The translations under genes and the position numbers were made by a program. From Auanema rhodensis (Eukaryota > Nematoda > Chromadorea > Rhabditida > Rhabditidae), in contig OZ059897.1 in the NCBI GenBank assembly GCA_964057225.1, positions 10,912,001 to 10,976,000 of the forward strand: DNA of 64,000 nucleotides. Reading direction: 5' to 3'. The notes below the pieces were generated by a model. It worked only from the letters and a program-made list of their open reading frames with translations, did no database searches and was not told where the DNA came from. Of the stretch, positions 44,796-56,751 are shown in pieces (the first letter of the stretch is position 1; each line of letters opens with the position of its first letter).

Positions 44796-45055
44796 TTTTT
44801 TGTTTTGAAATTTAAATGCTATAAAATTATTGCTTGCTTGTCATGTTAGATTTTTTTAATTTGAATACTTTTTCAAGTTTTAACAATTTTGGATTTAATC
44901 ACGTTCAATCAACTGTATTGTTTTCAAAAATAAAGACATCTTTCAATTTCTGGTCATTGAATTTGAATTTTCATGTTGTCACACAGAAATTGAAGAATCT
45001 TAGTTCATTTCAGTAACAATGAACACACTAACTTTGTTAAGTTGTTGTAATATCG

Positions 45056-45127
45056 GCCCAAGTAGTATAGTGGTTAGTACTCCACGTTGTGGCCGTGGCG
45101 ACACAGATTCGATTCCTGTCTTGGGCA
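45056..45127 (+). tRNA. tRNA-His: tRNA-His (GTG), 53A
   Basis: G53A only. Confidence 0.8.
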
Positions 45128-45387
45128 TTTTTTGTTTTGAAATTTAAATGCTATAAAATTATTGCTTGCTTGTCATGTTAGATTTGTTTAATTCAAATAC
45201 TTATTTAAGTTCCAACAATTTTCGATTAAATCACGTTCATTTAACTGTATTGTTTTCAAAAATAAAGACAAAATTCAATTTCTGTTCGTTGAATTAGAAT
45301 TTTCATGTTGTCACACAGAAATTGAAGAATCTTAGTTCAATTCAGTAACAACGAACACACTAACTTTGTTAAGTTGTTGTAATATCG

Positions 45388-45459
45388 GCCCAAGTAATAT
45401 AGTGGTTAGTACTCCACGTTGTGGCCGTGGCGACACAGATTCGATTCCTGTTTTGGGCA
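45388..45459 (+). tRNA. tRNA-His: tRNA-His (GTG), 10A+53A+66T
   Basis: G10A, G53A, C66T. Confidence 0.7.
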
Positions 45460-45719
45460 TTTTTTGTTTTGAAATTTAAATGCTATAAAATTATTGTTTG
45501 CTTGTCATGTTAGATTTGTTTAATTCAAATACTTATTTAAGTTCCAACAATTTTCGATTAAATCACGTTCTTTTAACTGTATTGTTTTCAAAAATAAAGA
45601 CAAAATTCAATTTCTGTTCGTTGAATTAGAATTTTCATGTTGTCACACAGAAATTGAAGAATCTTAGTTCAATTCAGTAACAACGAACACACTAACTTTG
45701 TTAAATTGTTGTAATATCG

Positions 45720-45791
45720 GCCCAAGTAATATAGTGGTTAGTACTCCACGTTGTGGCCGTGGCGACACAGGTTCGATTCCTGTTTTGGGCA
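45720..45791 (+). tRNA. tRNA-His: tRNA-His (GTG), 10A+66T
   Basis: G10A and C66T; B box intact. Confidence 0.82.
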
Positions 45792-46051
45792 TTTTTTGTT
45801 TTGAAACTTAAATGCTATAAAATTATTGCTTGCTTGTCATGTTAGATTTGTTTAATTCAAATACTTATTTAAGTTCTAACAATTTTTGATTTAATCACGT
45901 TCAATCAACTGTATTGTTTTCAAAAATAAAGATATCTTTCAATTTCTGGTCATTGAATTAGAATTTTCATGTTGTCACACAGAAATTGAAGAATCTTAGT
46001 TCATTTCAGTAACAATGAACACACTAACTTTGTTAAGTTGTTGTAATATCA

Positions 46052-46123
46052 GCCCAAGTAGTATAGTGGTTAGTACTCCACGTTGTGGCCGTGGCGACAC
46101 AGGTTCGATTCCTGTTTTGGGCA
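46052..46123 (+). tRNA. tRNA-His: tRNA-His (GTG), 66T, A at -1
   Basis: C66T; A at -1. Confidence 0.88.
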
Positions 46124-46383
46124 TTTTTTGTTTTGAAACTTAAATGCTATAAAATTATTGCTTGCTTGTCATGTTAGATTTGTTTAATTCAAATACTTAT
46201 TTAAGTTCTAACAATTTTTGATTTAATCACGTTCAATCAACTGTATTGTTTTCAAAAATAAAGACAAAATTCAATTTCTGTTCATTGAATTAGAATTTTC
46301 ATGTTGTCACACAGAAATTGAAGAATCTTAGTTCATTTCAGTAACAATGAACACACTAACTTTGTTCAGTTGTTGTAATATCG

Positions 46384-46455
46384 GCCCAAGTAGGATAGTG
46401 GTTAGTACTCCACGTTGTGGCCGTGGCGACACAGATTCGATTCCTGTCTTGGGCA
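46384..46455 (+). tRNA. tRNA-His: tRNA-His (GTG), 11G+53A
   Basis: T11G and G53A. Confidence 0.7.
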
Positions 46456-46715
46456 TTTTTTGTTTTGAAATTAAAATGCTATAAACATATTGCTTGCTTG
46501 TCATGTTAGATTTGTTTAATTCAAATACTTATTTAAGTTCTAACAATTTTCGATTTAATCACGTTCATTTAACTGTATTGTTTTCAAAAATAAAGACAAA
46601 ATTCAATTTCTGGTCATTGAATTAGAATTTTCATGTTGTCACACAGAAATTGAAGAATCTTAGTTCATTTCAGTAACAATGAACACACTAACTTTGTTAA
46701 GTTGTTGTAATATCG

Positions 46716-46787
46716 GCCCAAGTAGTATAGTGGTTAGTACTCCACGTTGTGGCCGTGGCGACACAGGTTCGATACCTGTTTTGGGCA
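46716..46787 (+). tRNA. tRNA-His: tRNA-His (GTG), 60A+66T
   Basis: T60A changes the B box to GGTTCGATACC; C66T. Confidence 0.82.
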
Positions 46788-47047
46788 TTTTTTGTTTTGA
46801 AATTAAAATGCTACAAAATTATTGCTTGCTTGTCATGTTAGATTTTTTTAATTTGAATACTTTTTCAAGTTTTAACAATTTTGGATTTAATCACGTTCAA
46901 TCAACTGTATTGTTTTCAAAAATAAAGACATCTTTCAATTTCTGGTCATTGAATTTGAATTTTCATGTTGTCACACAGAAATTGAAGAATCTTAGTTCAT
47001 TTCAGTAACAATGAACACACTAACTTTGTTAAGTTGTTGTAATATCG

Positions 47048-47119
47048 GCCCAAGTAGTATAGTGGTTAGTACTCCACGTTGTGGCCGTGGCGACACAGGT
47101 TCGATTCCTGTCTTGGGCA
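47048..47119 (+). tRNA. tRNA-His: tRNA-His (GTG), reference allele
   Basis: No substitution. Confidence 0.95.
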
Positions 47120-47379
47120 TTTTTTGTTTTGAAATTTAAATGCTATAAAATTATTGCTTGCTTGTCATGTTAGATTTGTTTAATTCAAATACTTATTTAA
47201 GTTCCAACAATTTTCGATTAAATCACGTTCATTTAACTGTATTGTTTTCAAAAATAAAGACAAAATTCAATTTCTGTTCGTTGAATTAGAATTTTCATGT
47301 TGTCACACAGAAATTGAAGAATCTTAGTTCAATTCAGTAACAACGAACACACTAACTTTGTTAAGTTGTTGTAATATCG

Positions 47380-47451
47380 GCCCAAGTAATATAGTGGTTA
47401 GTACTCCACGTTGTGGCCGTGGCGACACAGATTCGATTCCTGTTTTGGGCA
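47380..47451 (+). tRNA. tRNA-His: tRNA-His (GTG), 10A+53A+66T
   Basis: G10A, G53A, C66T. Confidence 0.7.
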
Positions 47452-47711
47452 TTTTTTGTTTTGAAATTTAAATGCTATAAAATTATTGTTTGCTTGTCAT
47501 GTTAGATTTGTTTAATTCAAATACTTATTTAAGTTCCAACAATTTTCGATTAAATCACGTTCTTTTAACTGTATTGTTTTCAAAAATAAAGACAAAATTC
47601 AATTTCTGTTCGTTGAATTAGAATTTTCATGTTGTCACACAGAAATTGAAGAATCTTAGTTCAATTCAGTAACAACAAACACACTAACTTTGTTAAATTG
47701 TTGTAATATCG

Positions 47712-47783
47712 GCCCAAGTAATATAGTGGTTAGTACTCCACGTTGTGGCCGTGGCGACACAGGTTCGATTCCTGTTTTGGGCA
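47712..47783 (+). tRNA. tRNA-His: tRNA-His (GTG), 10A+66T
   Basis: G10A and C66T. Confidence 0.82.
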
Positions 47784-48043
47784 TTTTTTGTTTTGAAACT
47801 TAAATGCTATAAAATTATTGCTTGCTTGTCATGTTAGATTTGTTTAATTCAAATACTTATTTAAGTTCTAACAATTTTTGATTTAATCACGTTCAATCAA
47901 CTGTATTGTTTTCAAAAATAAAGATATCTTTCAATTTCTGGTCATTGAATTAGAATTTTCATGTTGTCACACAGAAATTGAAGAATCTTAGTTCATTTCA
48001 GTAACAATGAACACACTAACTTTGTTAAGTTGTTGTAATATCA

Positions 48044-48115
48044 GCCCAAGTAGTATAGTGGTTAGTACTCCACGTTGTGGCCGTGGCGATACAGGTTCGA
48101 TTCCTGTTTTGGGCA
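48044..48115 (+). tRNA. tRNA-His: tRNA-His (GTG), 48T+66T, A at -1
   Basis: C48T in the variable loop (may affect the 15-48 tertiary pair); C66T; A at -1. Confidence 0.83.
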
Positions 48116-48375
48116 TTTTTTGTTTTGAAACTTAAATGCTATAAAATTATTGCTTGCTTGTCATGTTAGATTTGTTTAATTCAAATACTTATTTAAGTTC
48201 TAACAATTTTTGATTTAATCACGTTCAATCAACTGTATTGTTTTCAAAAATAAAGACAAAATTCAATTTCTGTTCATTGAATTAGAATTTTCATGTTGTC
48301 ACACAGAAATTGAAGAATCTTAGTTCATTTCAGTAACAATGAACACACTAACTTTGTTCAGTTGTTGTAATATCG

Positions 48376-48447
48376 GCCCAAGTAGGATAGTGGTTAGTAC
48401 TCCACGTTGTGGCCGTGGCGACACAGATTCGATTCCTGTCTTGGGCA
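48376..48447 (+). tRNA. tRNA-His: tRNA-His (GTG), 11G+53A
   Basis: T11G and G53A. Confidence 0.7.
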
Positions 48448-48707
48448 TTTTTTGTTTTGAAATTAAAATGCTATAAACATATTGCTTGCTTGTCATGTTA
48501 GATTTGTTTAATTCAAATACTTATTTAAGTTCTAACAATTTTCGATTTAATCACGTTCATTTAACTGTATTGTTTTCAAAAATAAAGACAAAATTCAATT
48601 TCTGTTCGTTGAATTAGAATTTTCATGTTGTCACACAGAAATTGAAGAATCTTAGTTCAATTCAGTAACAATGAACACAATAACTTTGTTAAGTTGTTGT
48701 AATATCA

Positions 48708-48779
48708 GCCCAAGTAGTATAGTGGTTAGTACTCCACGTTGTGGCCGTGGCGACACAGGTTCGATACCTGTTTTGGGCA
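48708..48779 (+). tRNA. tRNA-His: tRNA-His (GTG), 60A+66T, A at -1
   Basis: T60A, C66T, A at -1. Confidence 0.82.
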
Positions 48780-49039
48780 TTTTTTGTTTTGAAATTAAAA
48801 TGCTACAAAATTATTGCTTGCTTGTCATGTTAGATTTCTTTAATTTGAATACTTATTCAAGTTATAACAATTTTTGATTTAATCACGTTCAATCAACTGT
48901 ATTGTTTTCAAAAATAAAGACATCATCCAATTTCTGGTCATTGAATTAGAATTTTCATGTTGTCACACAGAAATTGAAGAATCTTAGTTCATTTCAGTAA
49001 CAATGAACACACTAACTTTGTTAAGTTGTTGTAATATCG

Positions 49040-49111
49040 GCCCAAGTAGTATAGTGGTTAGTACTCCACGTTGTGGCCGTGGCGACACAGGTTCGATACC
49101 TGTTTTGGGCA
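49040..49111 (+). tRNA. tRNA-His: tRNA-His (GTG), 60A+66T
   Basis: T60A and C66T. Confidence 0.82.
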
Positions 49112-49371
49112 TTTTTTGTTTTGAAATTAAAATGCTACAAAATTATTGCTTGCTTGTCATGTTAGATTTTTTTAATTTGAATACTTTTTCAAGTTTTAAC
49201 AATTTTGGATTTAATCACGTTCAATCAACTGTATTGTTTTCAAAAATAAAGACATCTTTCAATTTCTGGTCATTGAATTTGAATTTTCATGTTGTCACAC
49301 AGAAATTGAAGAATCTTAGTTCATTTCAGTAACAATGAACACACTAACTTTGTTAAGTTGTTGTAATATCG

Positions 49372-49443
49372 GCCCAAGTAGTATAGTGGTTAGTACTCCA
49401 CGTTGTGGCCGTGGCGACACAGATTCGATTCCTGTCTTGGGCA
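49372..49443 (+). tRNA. tRNA-His: tRNA-His (GTG), 53A
   Basis: G53A only. Confidence 0.8.
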
Positions 49444-49703
49444 TTTTTTGTTTTGAAATTAAAATGCTATAAACATATTGCTTGCTTGTCATGTTAGATT
49501 TGTTTAATTCAAATACTTATTTAAGTTCTAACAATTTTCGATTTAATCACGTTCAATCAACTGTATTGTTTTCAAAAATAAAGACATCTTTCAATTTCTG
49601 GTCATTGAATTAGAATTTTCATGTTGTCACACAGAAATTGAAGAATCTTAGTTCATTTCAGTAACAATGAACACACTAACTTTGTTAAGTTGTTGTAATA
49701 TCG

Positions 49704-49775
49704 GCCCAAGTAGTATAGTGGTTAGTACTCCACGTTGTGGCCGTGGCGACACAGGTTCGATTCCTGTCTTGGGCA
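49704..49775 (+). tRNA. tRNA-His: tRNA-His (GTG), reference allele
   Basis: No substitution. Confidence 0.95.
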
Positions 49776-50035
49776 TTTTTTGTTTTGAAATTTAAATGCT
49801 ATAAAACTATTGCTTGCTTGTCATGTTAGATTTTTTTAATTTGAATACTTATTCAAGTTTTAACAATTTTGGATTTAATCACGTTCAATCAACTGTATTG
49901 TTTTCAAAAATAAAGACATCTTTCAATTTCTGGTCATTGAATTTGAATTTTCATGTTGTCACACAGAAATTGAAGAATCTTAGTTCATTTCAGTAACAAT
50001 GAACGCACTAACTTTGTTAAGTTGTTGTAATATCA

Positions 50036-50107
50036 GCCCAAGTAGTATAGTGGTTAGTACTCCACGTTGTGGCCGTGGCGACACAGATTCGATTCCTGTC
50101 TTGGGCA
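50036..50107 (+). tRNA. tRNA-His: tRNA-His (GTG), 53A, A at -1
   Basis: G53A with A at -1; the only copy joining these two, suggesting recombination between haplotypes. Confidence 0.8.
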
Positions 50108-50367
50108 TTTTTTGTTTTGAAATTAAAATGCTATAAACATATTGCTTGCTTGTCATGTTAGATTTGTTTAATTCAAATACTTATTTAAGTTCTACCAATT
50201 TTCGATTTAATCACGTTCAATCAACTGTATTGTTTTCAAAAATAAAGACATCTTTCAATTTCTGGTCATTGAATTAGAATTTTCATGTTGTCACACAGAA
50301 ATTGAAGAATGTTAGTTCATTTCAGTAACAATGAACACACTAACTTTGTTAAGTTGTTGTAATATCG

Positions 50368-50439
50368 GCCCAAGTAGTATAGTGGTCAGTACTCCACGTT
50401 GTGGCCGTGGCGACACAGATTCGATTCCTGTCTTGGGCA
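50368..50439 (+). tRNA. tRNA-His: tRNA-His (GTG), 53A, C20a
   Basis: T20aC and G53A; T8 spacer follows. Confidence 0.8.
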
Positions 50440-50700
50440 TTTTTTGTTTCGAAATTAAAATGCTATAAACATATTGCTTGCTTGTCATGTTAGATTTCTT
50501 TAATTCAAATACATATTTAAGTTCTAACAATTTTTGATTTAATCACGTTCAATTAACTGTATTTTTTTTCAAAAATAAAGACAAAATTCAATTTCTGTTC
50601 ATTGAATTAGAATTTTCATGTTGTCACACAGAAAATGAAGAATCTTAGTTCATTTCAGTAACAATGAACAGAATAACTTTGTTTAGTTGTTGTAATATCG

Positions 50701-50772
50701 GCCCAAGTAGTATAGTGGTTAGTACTCCACGTTGTGGCCGTGGCGACACAGGTTCGATTCCTGTCTTGGGCA
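50701..50772 (+). tRNA. tRNA-His: tRNA-His (GTG), reference allele
   Basis: No substitution. Confidence 0.95.
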
Positions 50773-51032
50773 TTTTTTGTTTTGAAATTAAAATGCTACA
50801 AAATTATTGCTTGCTTGTCATGTTAGATTTCTTTAATTCAAATACATATTTAAGTTCTAACATTTTTTGATTTAATCACGTTCAATTAACTGTATTGTTT
50901 TCAAAAATAAAGACATCATCCAATTTCTGGTCATTGAATTAGAATTTTCATGTTGTCACACAGAAATTGAAGAATCTTAGTTCATTTCAGTAACAATGAA
51001 CACACTAACTTTGTTAAGTTGTTGTAATATCG

Positions 51033-51104
51033 GCCCAAGTAGTATAGTGGTTAGTACTCCACGTTGTGGCCGTGGCGACACAGGTTCGATTCCTGTCTTG
51101 GGCA
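51033..51104 (+). tRNA. tRNA-His: tRNA-His (GTG), reference allele
   Basis: No substitution. Confidence 0.95.
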
Positions 51105-51364
51105 TTTTTTGTTTTGAAATTTAAATGCTATAAAATTATTGCTTGCTTGTCATGTTAGATTTTTTTAATTTGAATACTTTTTCAAGTTTTAACAATTTTG
51201 GATTTAATCACGTTCAATCAACTGTATTGTTTTCAAAAATAAAGACATCTTTCAATTTCTGGTCATTGAATTTGAATTTTCATGTTGTCACACAGAAATT
51301 GAAGAATCTTAGTTCATTTCAGTAACAATGAACACACTAACTTTGTTAAGTTGTTGTAATATCG

Positions 51365-51436
51365 GCCCAAGTAGTATAGTGGTTAGTACTCCACGTTGTG
51401 GCCGTGGCGACACAGATTCGATTCCTGTCTTGGGCA
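51365..51436 (+). tRNA. tRNA-His: tRNA-His (GTG), 53A
   Basis: G53A only. Confidence 0.8.
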
Positions 51437-51696
51437 TTTTTTGTTTTGAAATTAAAATGCTATAAACATATTGCTTGCTTGTCATGTTAGATTTGTTTAA
51501 TTCAAATACTTATTTAAGTTCTAACAATTTTCGATTTAATCACGTTCAATCAACTGTATTGTTTTCAAAAATAAAGACATCTTTCAATTTCTGGTCATTG
51601 AATTAGAATTTTCATGTTGTCACACAGAAATTGAAGAATCTTAGTTCATTTCAGTAACAATGAACACACTAACTTTGTTAAGTTGTTGTAATATCG

Positions 51697-51768
51697 GCCC
51701 AAGTAGTATAGTGGTTAGTACTCCACGTTGTGGCCGTGGCGACACAGGTTCGATTCCTGTCTTGGGCA
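51697..51768 (+). tRNA. tRNA-His: tRNA-His (GTG), reference allele
   Basis: No substitution. Confidence 0.95.
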
Positions 51769-52028
51769 TTTTTTGTTTTGAAATTTAAATGCTATAAAAC
51801 TATTGCTTGCTTGTCATGTTAGATTTTTTTAATTTGAATACTTATTCAAGTTTTAACAATTTTGGATTTAATCACGTTCAATCAACTGTATTGTTTTCAA
51901 AAATAAAGACATCTTTCAATTTCTGGTCATTGAATTTGAATTTTCATGTTGTCACACAGAAATTGAAGAATCTTAGTTCATTTCAGTAACAATGAACGCA
52001 CTAACTTTGTTAAGTTGTTGTAATATCG

Positions 52029-52100
52029 GCCCAAGTAGTATAGTGGTTAGTACTCCACGTTGTGGCCGTGGCGACACAGGTTCGATTCCTGTCTTGGGCA
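52029..52100 (+). tRNA. tRNA-His: tRNA-His (GTG), reference allele
   Basis: No substitution; its unit is a single-unit duplicate of the one at 51697. Confidence 0.95.
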
Positions 52101-52360
52101 TTTTTTGTTTTGAAATTTAAATGCTATAAAACTATTGCTTGCTTGTCATGTTAGATTTTTTTAATTTGAATACTTATTCAAGTTTTAACAATTTTGGATT
52201 TAATCACGTTCAATCAACTGTATTGTTTTCAAAAATAAAGACATCTTTCAATTTCTGGTCATTGAATTTGAATTTTCATGTTGTCACACAGAAATTGAAG
52301 AATCTTAGTTCATTTCAGTAACAATGAACGCACTAACTTTGTTAAGTTGTTGTAATATCG

Positions 52361-52432
52361 GCCCAAGTAGTATAGTGGTTAGTACTCCACGTTGTGGCCG
52401 TGGCGACACAGATTCGATTCCTGTCTTGGGCA
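52361..52432 (+). tRNA. tRNA-His: tRNA-His (GTG), 53A
   Basis: G53A only. Confidence 0.8.
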
Positions 52433-52692
52433 TTTTTTGTTTTGAAATTAAAATGCTATAAACATATTGCTTGCTTGTCATGTTAGATTTGTTTAATTCA
52501 AATACTTATTTAAGTTCTAACAATTTTCGATTTAATCACGTTCAATCAACTGTATTGTTTTCAAAAATAAAGACATCTTTCAATTTCTGGTCATTGAATT
52601 AGAATTTTCATGTTGTCACACAGAAATTGAAGAATGTTAGTTCATTTCAGTAACAATGAACACACTAACTTTGTTAAGTTGTTGTAATATCG

Positions 52693-52764
52693 GCCCAAGT
52701 AGTATAGTGGTCAGTACTCCACGTTGTGGCCGTGGCGACACAGATTCGATTCCTGTCTTGGGCA
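52693..52764 (+). tRNA. tRNA-His: tRNA-His (GTG), 53A, C20a
   Basis: T20aC and G53A; T8 spacer follows. Confidence 0.8.
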
Positions 52765-53025
52765 TTTTTTGTTTCGAAATTAAAATGCTATAAACATATT
52801 GCTTGCTTGTCATGTTAGATTTCTTTAATTCAAATACATATTTAAGTTCTAACAATTATTGATTTAATCACGTTCAATTAACTGTATTTTTTTTCAAAAA
52901 TAAAGACAAAATTCAATTTCTGTTCATTGAATTAGAATTTTCATGTTGTCACACAGAAATTGAAGAATCTTAGTTCATTTCAGTAACAATGAACAGAATA
53001 ACTTTGTTTAGTTGTTGTCATATCG

Positions 53026-53097
53026 GCCCAAGTAGTATAGTGGTTAGTACTCCACGTTGTGGCCGTGGCGACACAGGTTCGATTCCTGTCTTGGGCA
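53026..53097 (+). tRNA. tRNA-His: tRNA-His (GTG), reference allele
   Basis: No substitution. Confidence 0.95.
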
Positions 53098-53357
53098 TTT
53101 TTTGTTTTGAAATTAAAATGCTATAAACATATTGCTTGCTTGTCATGTTAGATTTCTTTAATTCAAATACTTATTTAAGTTCTAACAATTTTTGATTTAA
53201 TCACGTTCAATTAACTGTATTGTTTTCAAAAATAAAGACATCTTTCAATTTCTGGTCATTGAATTAGAATTTTCATGTTGTCACACAGAAATTGAAGATT
53301 CTTAGTTCAATTCAGTAACAATGAACACACTAATTTTTTTAAGTTGTTGTGATATCG

Positions 53358-53429
53358 GCCCAAGTAATATAGTGGTTAGTACTCCACGTTGTGGCCGTGG
53401 CGACACAGATTCGATTCCTGTCTTGGGCA
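53358..53429 (+). tRNA. tRNA-His: tRNA-His (GTG), 10A+53A
   Basis: G10A and G53A; one of only two 10A copies after 48 kb. Confidence 0.75.
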
Positions 53430-53689
53430 TTTTTTGTTTTGAAATTAAAATGCTACAAAATTATTGCTTGCTTGTCATGTTAGATTTCTTTAATTTGAAT
53501 ATTTATTCAAGTTATAACAATTTTTGAATTAATCACGTTCAATCAACTGTATTGTTTTCAAAAATAAAGACAAAATTCAATTTCTGTTCATTGAATTAGA
53601 ATTTTCATGTTGTCACACAGAAATTGAAGAATCTTAGTTCATTTCAGTAACAATGAACACACTAACTTTGTTAAGTTGTTGTAATATCG

Positions 53690-53761
53690 GCCCAAGTAGT
53701 ATAGTGGTTAGTACTCCACGTTGTGGCCGTGGCGACACAGGTTCGATTCCTGTCTTGGGCA
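53690..53761 (+). tRNA. tRNA-His: tRNA-His (GTG), reference allele
   Basis: No substitution. Confidence 0.95.
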
Positions 53762-54021
53762 TTTTTTGTTTTGAAATTTAAATGCTATAAAATTATTGCT
53801 TGCTTGTCATGTTAGATTTTTTTAATTTGAATACTTATTCAAGTTTTAACAATTTTGGATTTAATCACGTTCAATCAACTGTATTGTTTTCAAAAATAAA
53901 GACATCTTTCAATTTCTGGTCATTGAATTTGAATTTTCATGTTGTCACACAGAAATTGAAGAATCTTAGTTCATTTCAGTAACAATGAACACACTAACTT
54001 TGTTAAGTTGTTGTAATATCG

Positions 54022-54093
54022 GCCCAAGTAGTATAGTGGTTAGTACTCCACGTTGTGGCCGTGGCGACACAGATTCGATTCCTGTCTTGGGCA
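54022..54093 (+). tRNA. tRNA-His: tRNA-His (GTG), 53A
   Basis: G53A only. Confidence 0.8.
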
Positions 54094-54353
54094 TTTTTTG
54101 TTTTGAAATTAAAATGCTATAAACATATTGCTTGCTTGTCATGTTAGATTTGTTTAATTCAAATACTTATTTAAGTTCTAACAATTTTCGATTTAATCAC
54201 GTTCAATCAACTGTATTGTTTTCAAAAATAAAGACATCTTTCAATTTCTGGTCATTGAATTAGAATTTTCATGTTGTCACACAGAAATTGAAGAATCTTA
54301 GTTCATTTCAGTAACAATGAACACACTAACTTTGTTAAGTTGTTGTAATATCG

Positions 54354-54425
54354 GCCCAAGTAGTATAGTGGTCAGTACTCCACGTTGTGGCCGTGGCGAC
54401 ACAGATTCGATTCCTGTCTTGGGCA
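54354..54425 (+). tRNA. tRNA-His: tRNA-His (GTG), 53A, C20a
   Basis: T20aC and G53A; T8 spacer follows. Confidence 0.8.
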
Positions 54426-54686
54426 TTTTTTGTTTCGAAATTAAAATGCTATAAACATATTGCTTGCTTGTCATGTTAGATTTCTTTAATTCAAATACAT
54501 ATTTAAGTTCTAACAATTTTTGATTTAATCACGTTCAATTAACTGTATTTTTTTTCAAAAATAAAGACAAAATTCAATTTCTGTTCATTGAATTAGAATT
54601 TTCATGTTGTCACACAGAAAATGAAGAATCTTAGTTCATTTCAGTAACAATGAACAGAATAACTTTGTTTAGTTGTTGTAATATCG

Positions 54687-54758
54687 GCCCAAGTAGTATA
54701 GTGGTTAGTACTCCACGTTGTGGCCGTGGCGACACAGGTTCGATTCCTGTCTTGGGCA
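54687..54758 (+). tRNA. tRNA-His: tRNA-His (GTG), reference allele
   Basis: No substitution. Confidence 0.95.
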
Positions 54759-55018
54759 TTTTTTGTTTTGAAATTAAAATGCTACAAAATTATTGCTTGC
54801 TTGTCATGTTAGATTTCTTTAATTCAAATACATATTTAAGTTCTAACAATTTTTGATTTAATCACGTTCAATTAACTGTATTGTTTTCAAAAATAAAGAC
54901 ATCATCCAATTTCTGGTCATTGAATTAGAATTTTCATGTTGTCACACAGAAATTGAAGAATCTTAGTTCATTTCAGTAACAATGAACACACTAACTTTGT
55001 TAAGTTGTTGTAATATCG

Positions 55019-55090
55019 GCCCAAGTAGTATAGTGGTTAGTACTCCACGTTGTGGCCGTGGCGACACAGGTTCGATTCCTGTCTTGGGCA
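55019..55090 (+). tRNA. tRNA-His: tRNA-His (GTG), reference allele
   Basis: No substitution. Confidence 0.95.
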
Positions 55091-55350
55091 TTTTTTGTTT
55101 TGAAATTTAAATGCTATAAAATTATTGCTTGCTTGTCATGTTAGATTTTTTTAATTTGAATACTTTTTCAAGTTTTAACAATTTTGGATTTAATCACGTT
55201 CAATCAACTGTATTGTTTTCAAAAATAAAGACATCTTTCAATTTCTGGTCATTGAATTTGAATTTTCATGTTGTCACACAGAAATTGAAGAATCTTAGTT
55301 CATTTCAGTAACAATGAACACACTAACTTTGTTAAGTTGTTGTAATATCG

Positions 55351-55422
55351 GCCCAAGTAGTATAGTGGTTAGTACTCCACGTTGTGGCCGTGGCGACACA
55401 GATTCGATTCCTGTCTTGGGCA
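55351..55422 (+). tRNA. tRNA-His: tRNA-His (GTG), 53A
   Basis: G53A only. Confidence 0.8.
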
Positions 55423-55682
55423 TTTTTTGTTTTGAAATTAAAATGCTATAAACATATTGCTTGCTTGTCATGTTAGATTTGTTTAATTCAAATACTTATT
55501 TAAGTTCTAACAATTTTCGATTTAATCACGTTCAATCAACTGTATTGTTTTCAAAAATAAAGACATCTTTCAATTTCTGGTCATTGAATTAGAATTTTCA
55601 TGTTGTCACACAGAAATTGAAGAATCTTGGTTCATTTCAGTAACAATGAACACACTAACTTTGTTAAGTTGTTGTAATATCG

Positions 55683-55754
55683 GCCCAAGTAGTATAGTGG
55701 TTAGTACTCCACGTTGTGGCCGTGGCGACACAGGTTCGATTCCTGTCTTGGGCA
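55683..55754 (+). tRNA. tRNA-His: tRNA-His (GTG), reference allele
   Basis: No substitution. Confidence 0.95.
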
Positions 55755-56014
55755 TTTTTTGTTTTGAAATTTAAATGCTATAAAACTATTGCTTGCTTGT
55801 CATGTTAGATTTTTTTAATTTGAATACTTATTCAAGTTTTAACAATTTTGGATTTAATCACGTTCAATCAACTGTATTGTTTTCAAAAATAAAGACATCT
55901 TTCAATTTCTGGTCATTGAATTTGAATTTTCATGTTGTCACACAGAAATTGAAGAATCTTAGTTCATTTCAGTAACAATGAACGCACTAACTTTGTTAAG
56001 TTGTTGTAATATCG

Positions 56015-56086
56015 GCCCAAGTAGTATAGTGGTTAGTACTCCACGTTGTGGCCGTGGCGACACAGATTCGATTCCTGTCTTGGGCA
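56015..56086 (+). tRNA. tRNA-His: tRNA-His (GTG), 53A
   Basis: G53A only. Confidence 0.8.
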
Positions 56087-56346
56087 TTTTTTGTTTTGAA
56101 ATTAAAATGCTATAAACATATTGCTTGCTTGTCATGTTAGATTTGTTTAATTCAAATACTTATTTAAGTTCTAACAATTTTCGATTTAATCACGTTCAAT
56201 CAACTGTATTGTTTTCAAAAATAAAGACATCTTTCAATTTCTGGTCATTGAATTAGAATTTTCATGTTGTCACACAGAAATTGAAGAATGTTAGTTCATT
56301 TCAGTAACAATGAACACACTAACTTTGTTAAGTTGTTGTAATATCG

Positions 56347-56418
56347 GCCCAAGTAGTATAGTGGTCAGTACTCCACGTTGTGGCCGTGGCGACACAGATT
56401 CGATTCCTGTCTTGGGCA
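56347..56418 (+). tRNA. tRNA-His: tRNA-His (GTG), 53A, C20a
   Basis: T20aC and G53A; T8 spacer follows. Confidence 0.8.
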
Positions 56419-56679
56419 TTTTTTGTTTCGAAATTAAAATGCTATAAACATATTGCTTGCTTGTCATGTTAGATTTCTTTAATTCAAATACATATTTAAG
56501 TTCTAACAATTTTTGATTTAATCACGTTCAATTAACTGTATTTTTTTTCAAAAATAAAGACAAAATTCAATTTCTGTTCATTGAATTAGAATTTTCATGT
56601 TGTCACACAGAAAATGAAGAATCTTAGTTCATTTCAGTAACAATGAACAGAATAACTTTGTTTAGTTGTTGTAATATCG

Positions 56680-56751
56680 GCCCAAGTAGTATAGTGGTTA
56701 GTACTCCACGTTGTGGCCGTGGCGACACAGGTTCGATTCCTGTCTTGGGCA
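56680..56751 (+). tRNA. tRNA-His: tRNA-His (GTG), reference allele
   Basis: No substitution. Confidence 0.95.

Larger units (their letters stand above)
41404..45387 (+). repeat. Higher-order repeat B (two copies of 6 units, 1992 bp)
   Basis: The allele order 10A+53A+66T, C20a+53A+66T, 11G+53A, A(-1)+66T, reference, 53A occurs at 41404-43395 and again at 43396-45387. Confidence 0.85.
45388..49371 (+). repeat. Higher-order repeat C (two copies of 6 units, 1992 bp)
   Basis: Units from 45388 match those from 47380 in order (10A+53A+66T; 10A+66T; A(-1)+66T; 11G+53A; a 60A copy). The last positions of the two copies differ. The spacers after 45720 and 47712 share a GAAACTTAAATG variant. Confidence 0.8.
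50368..56679 (+). repeat. Higher-order repeat D, marked by a T8 spacer
   Basis: Units at 50368, 52693, 54354 and 56347 share C20a+53A and a 1-bp longer spacer with T8 where others read TTGTTTT. They are 2325, 1661 and 1993 bp apart, so blocks of 7, 5 and 6 units were copied with variable length. Confidence 0.8.
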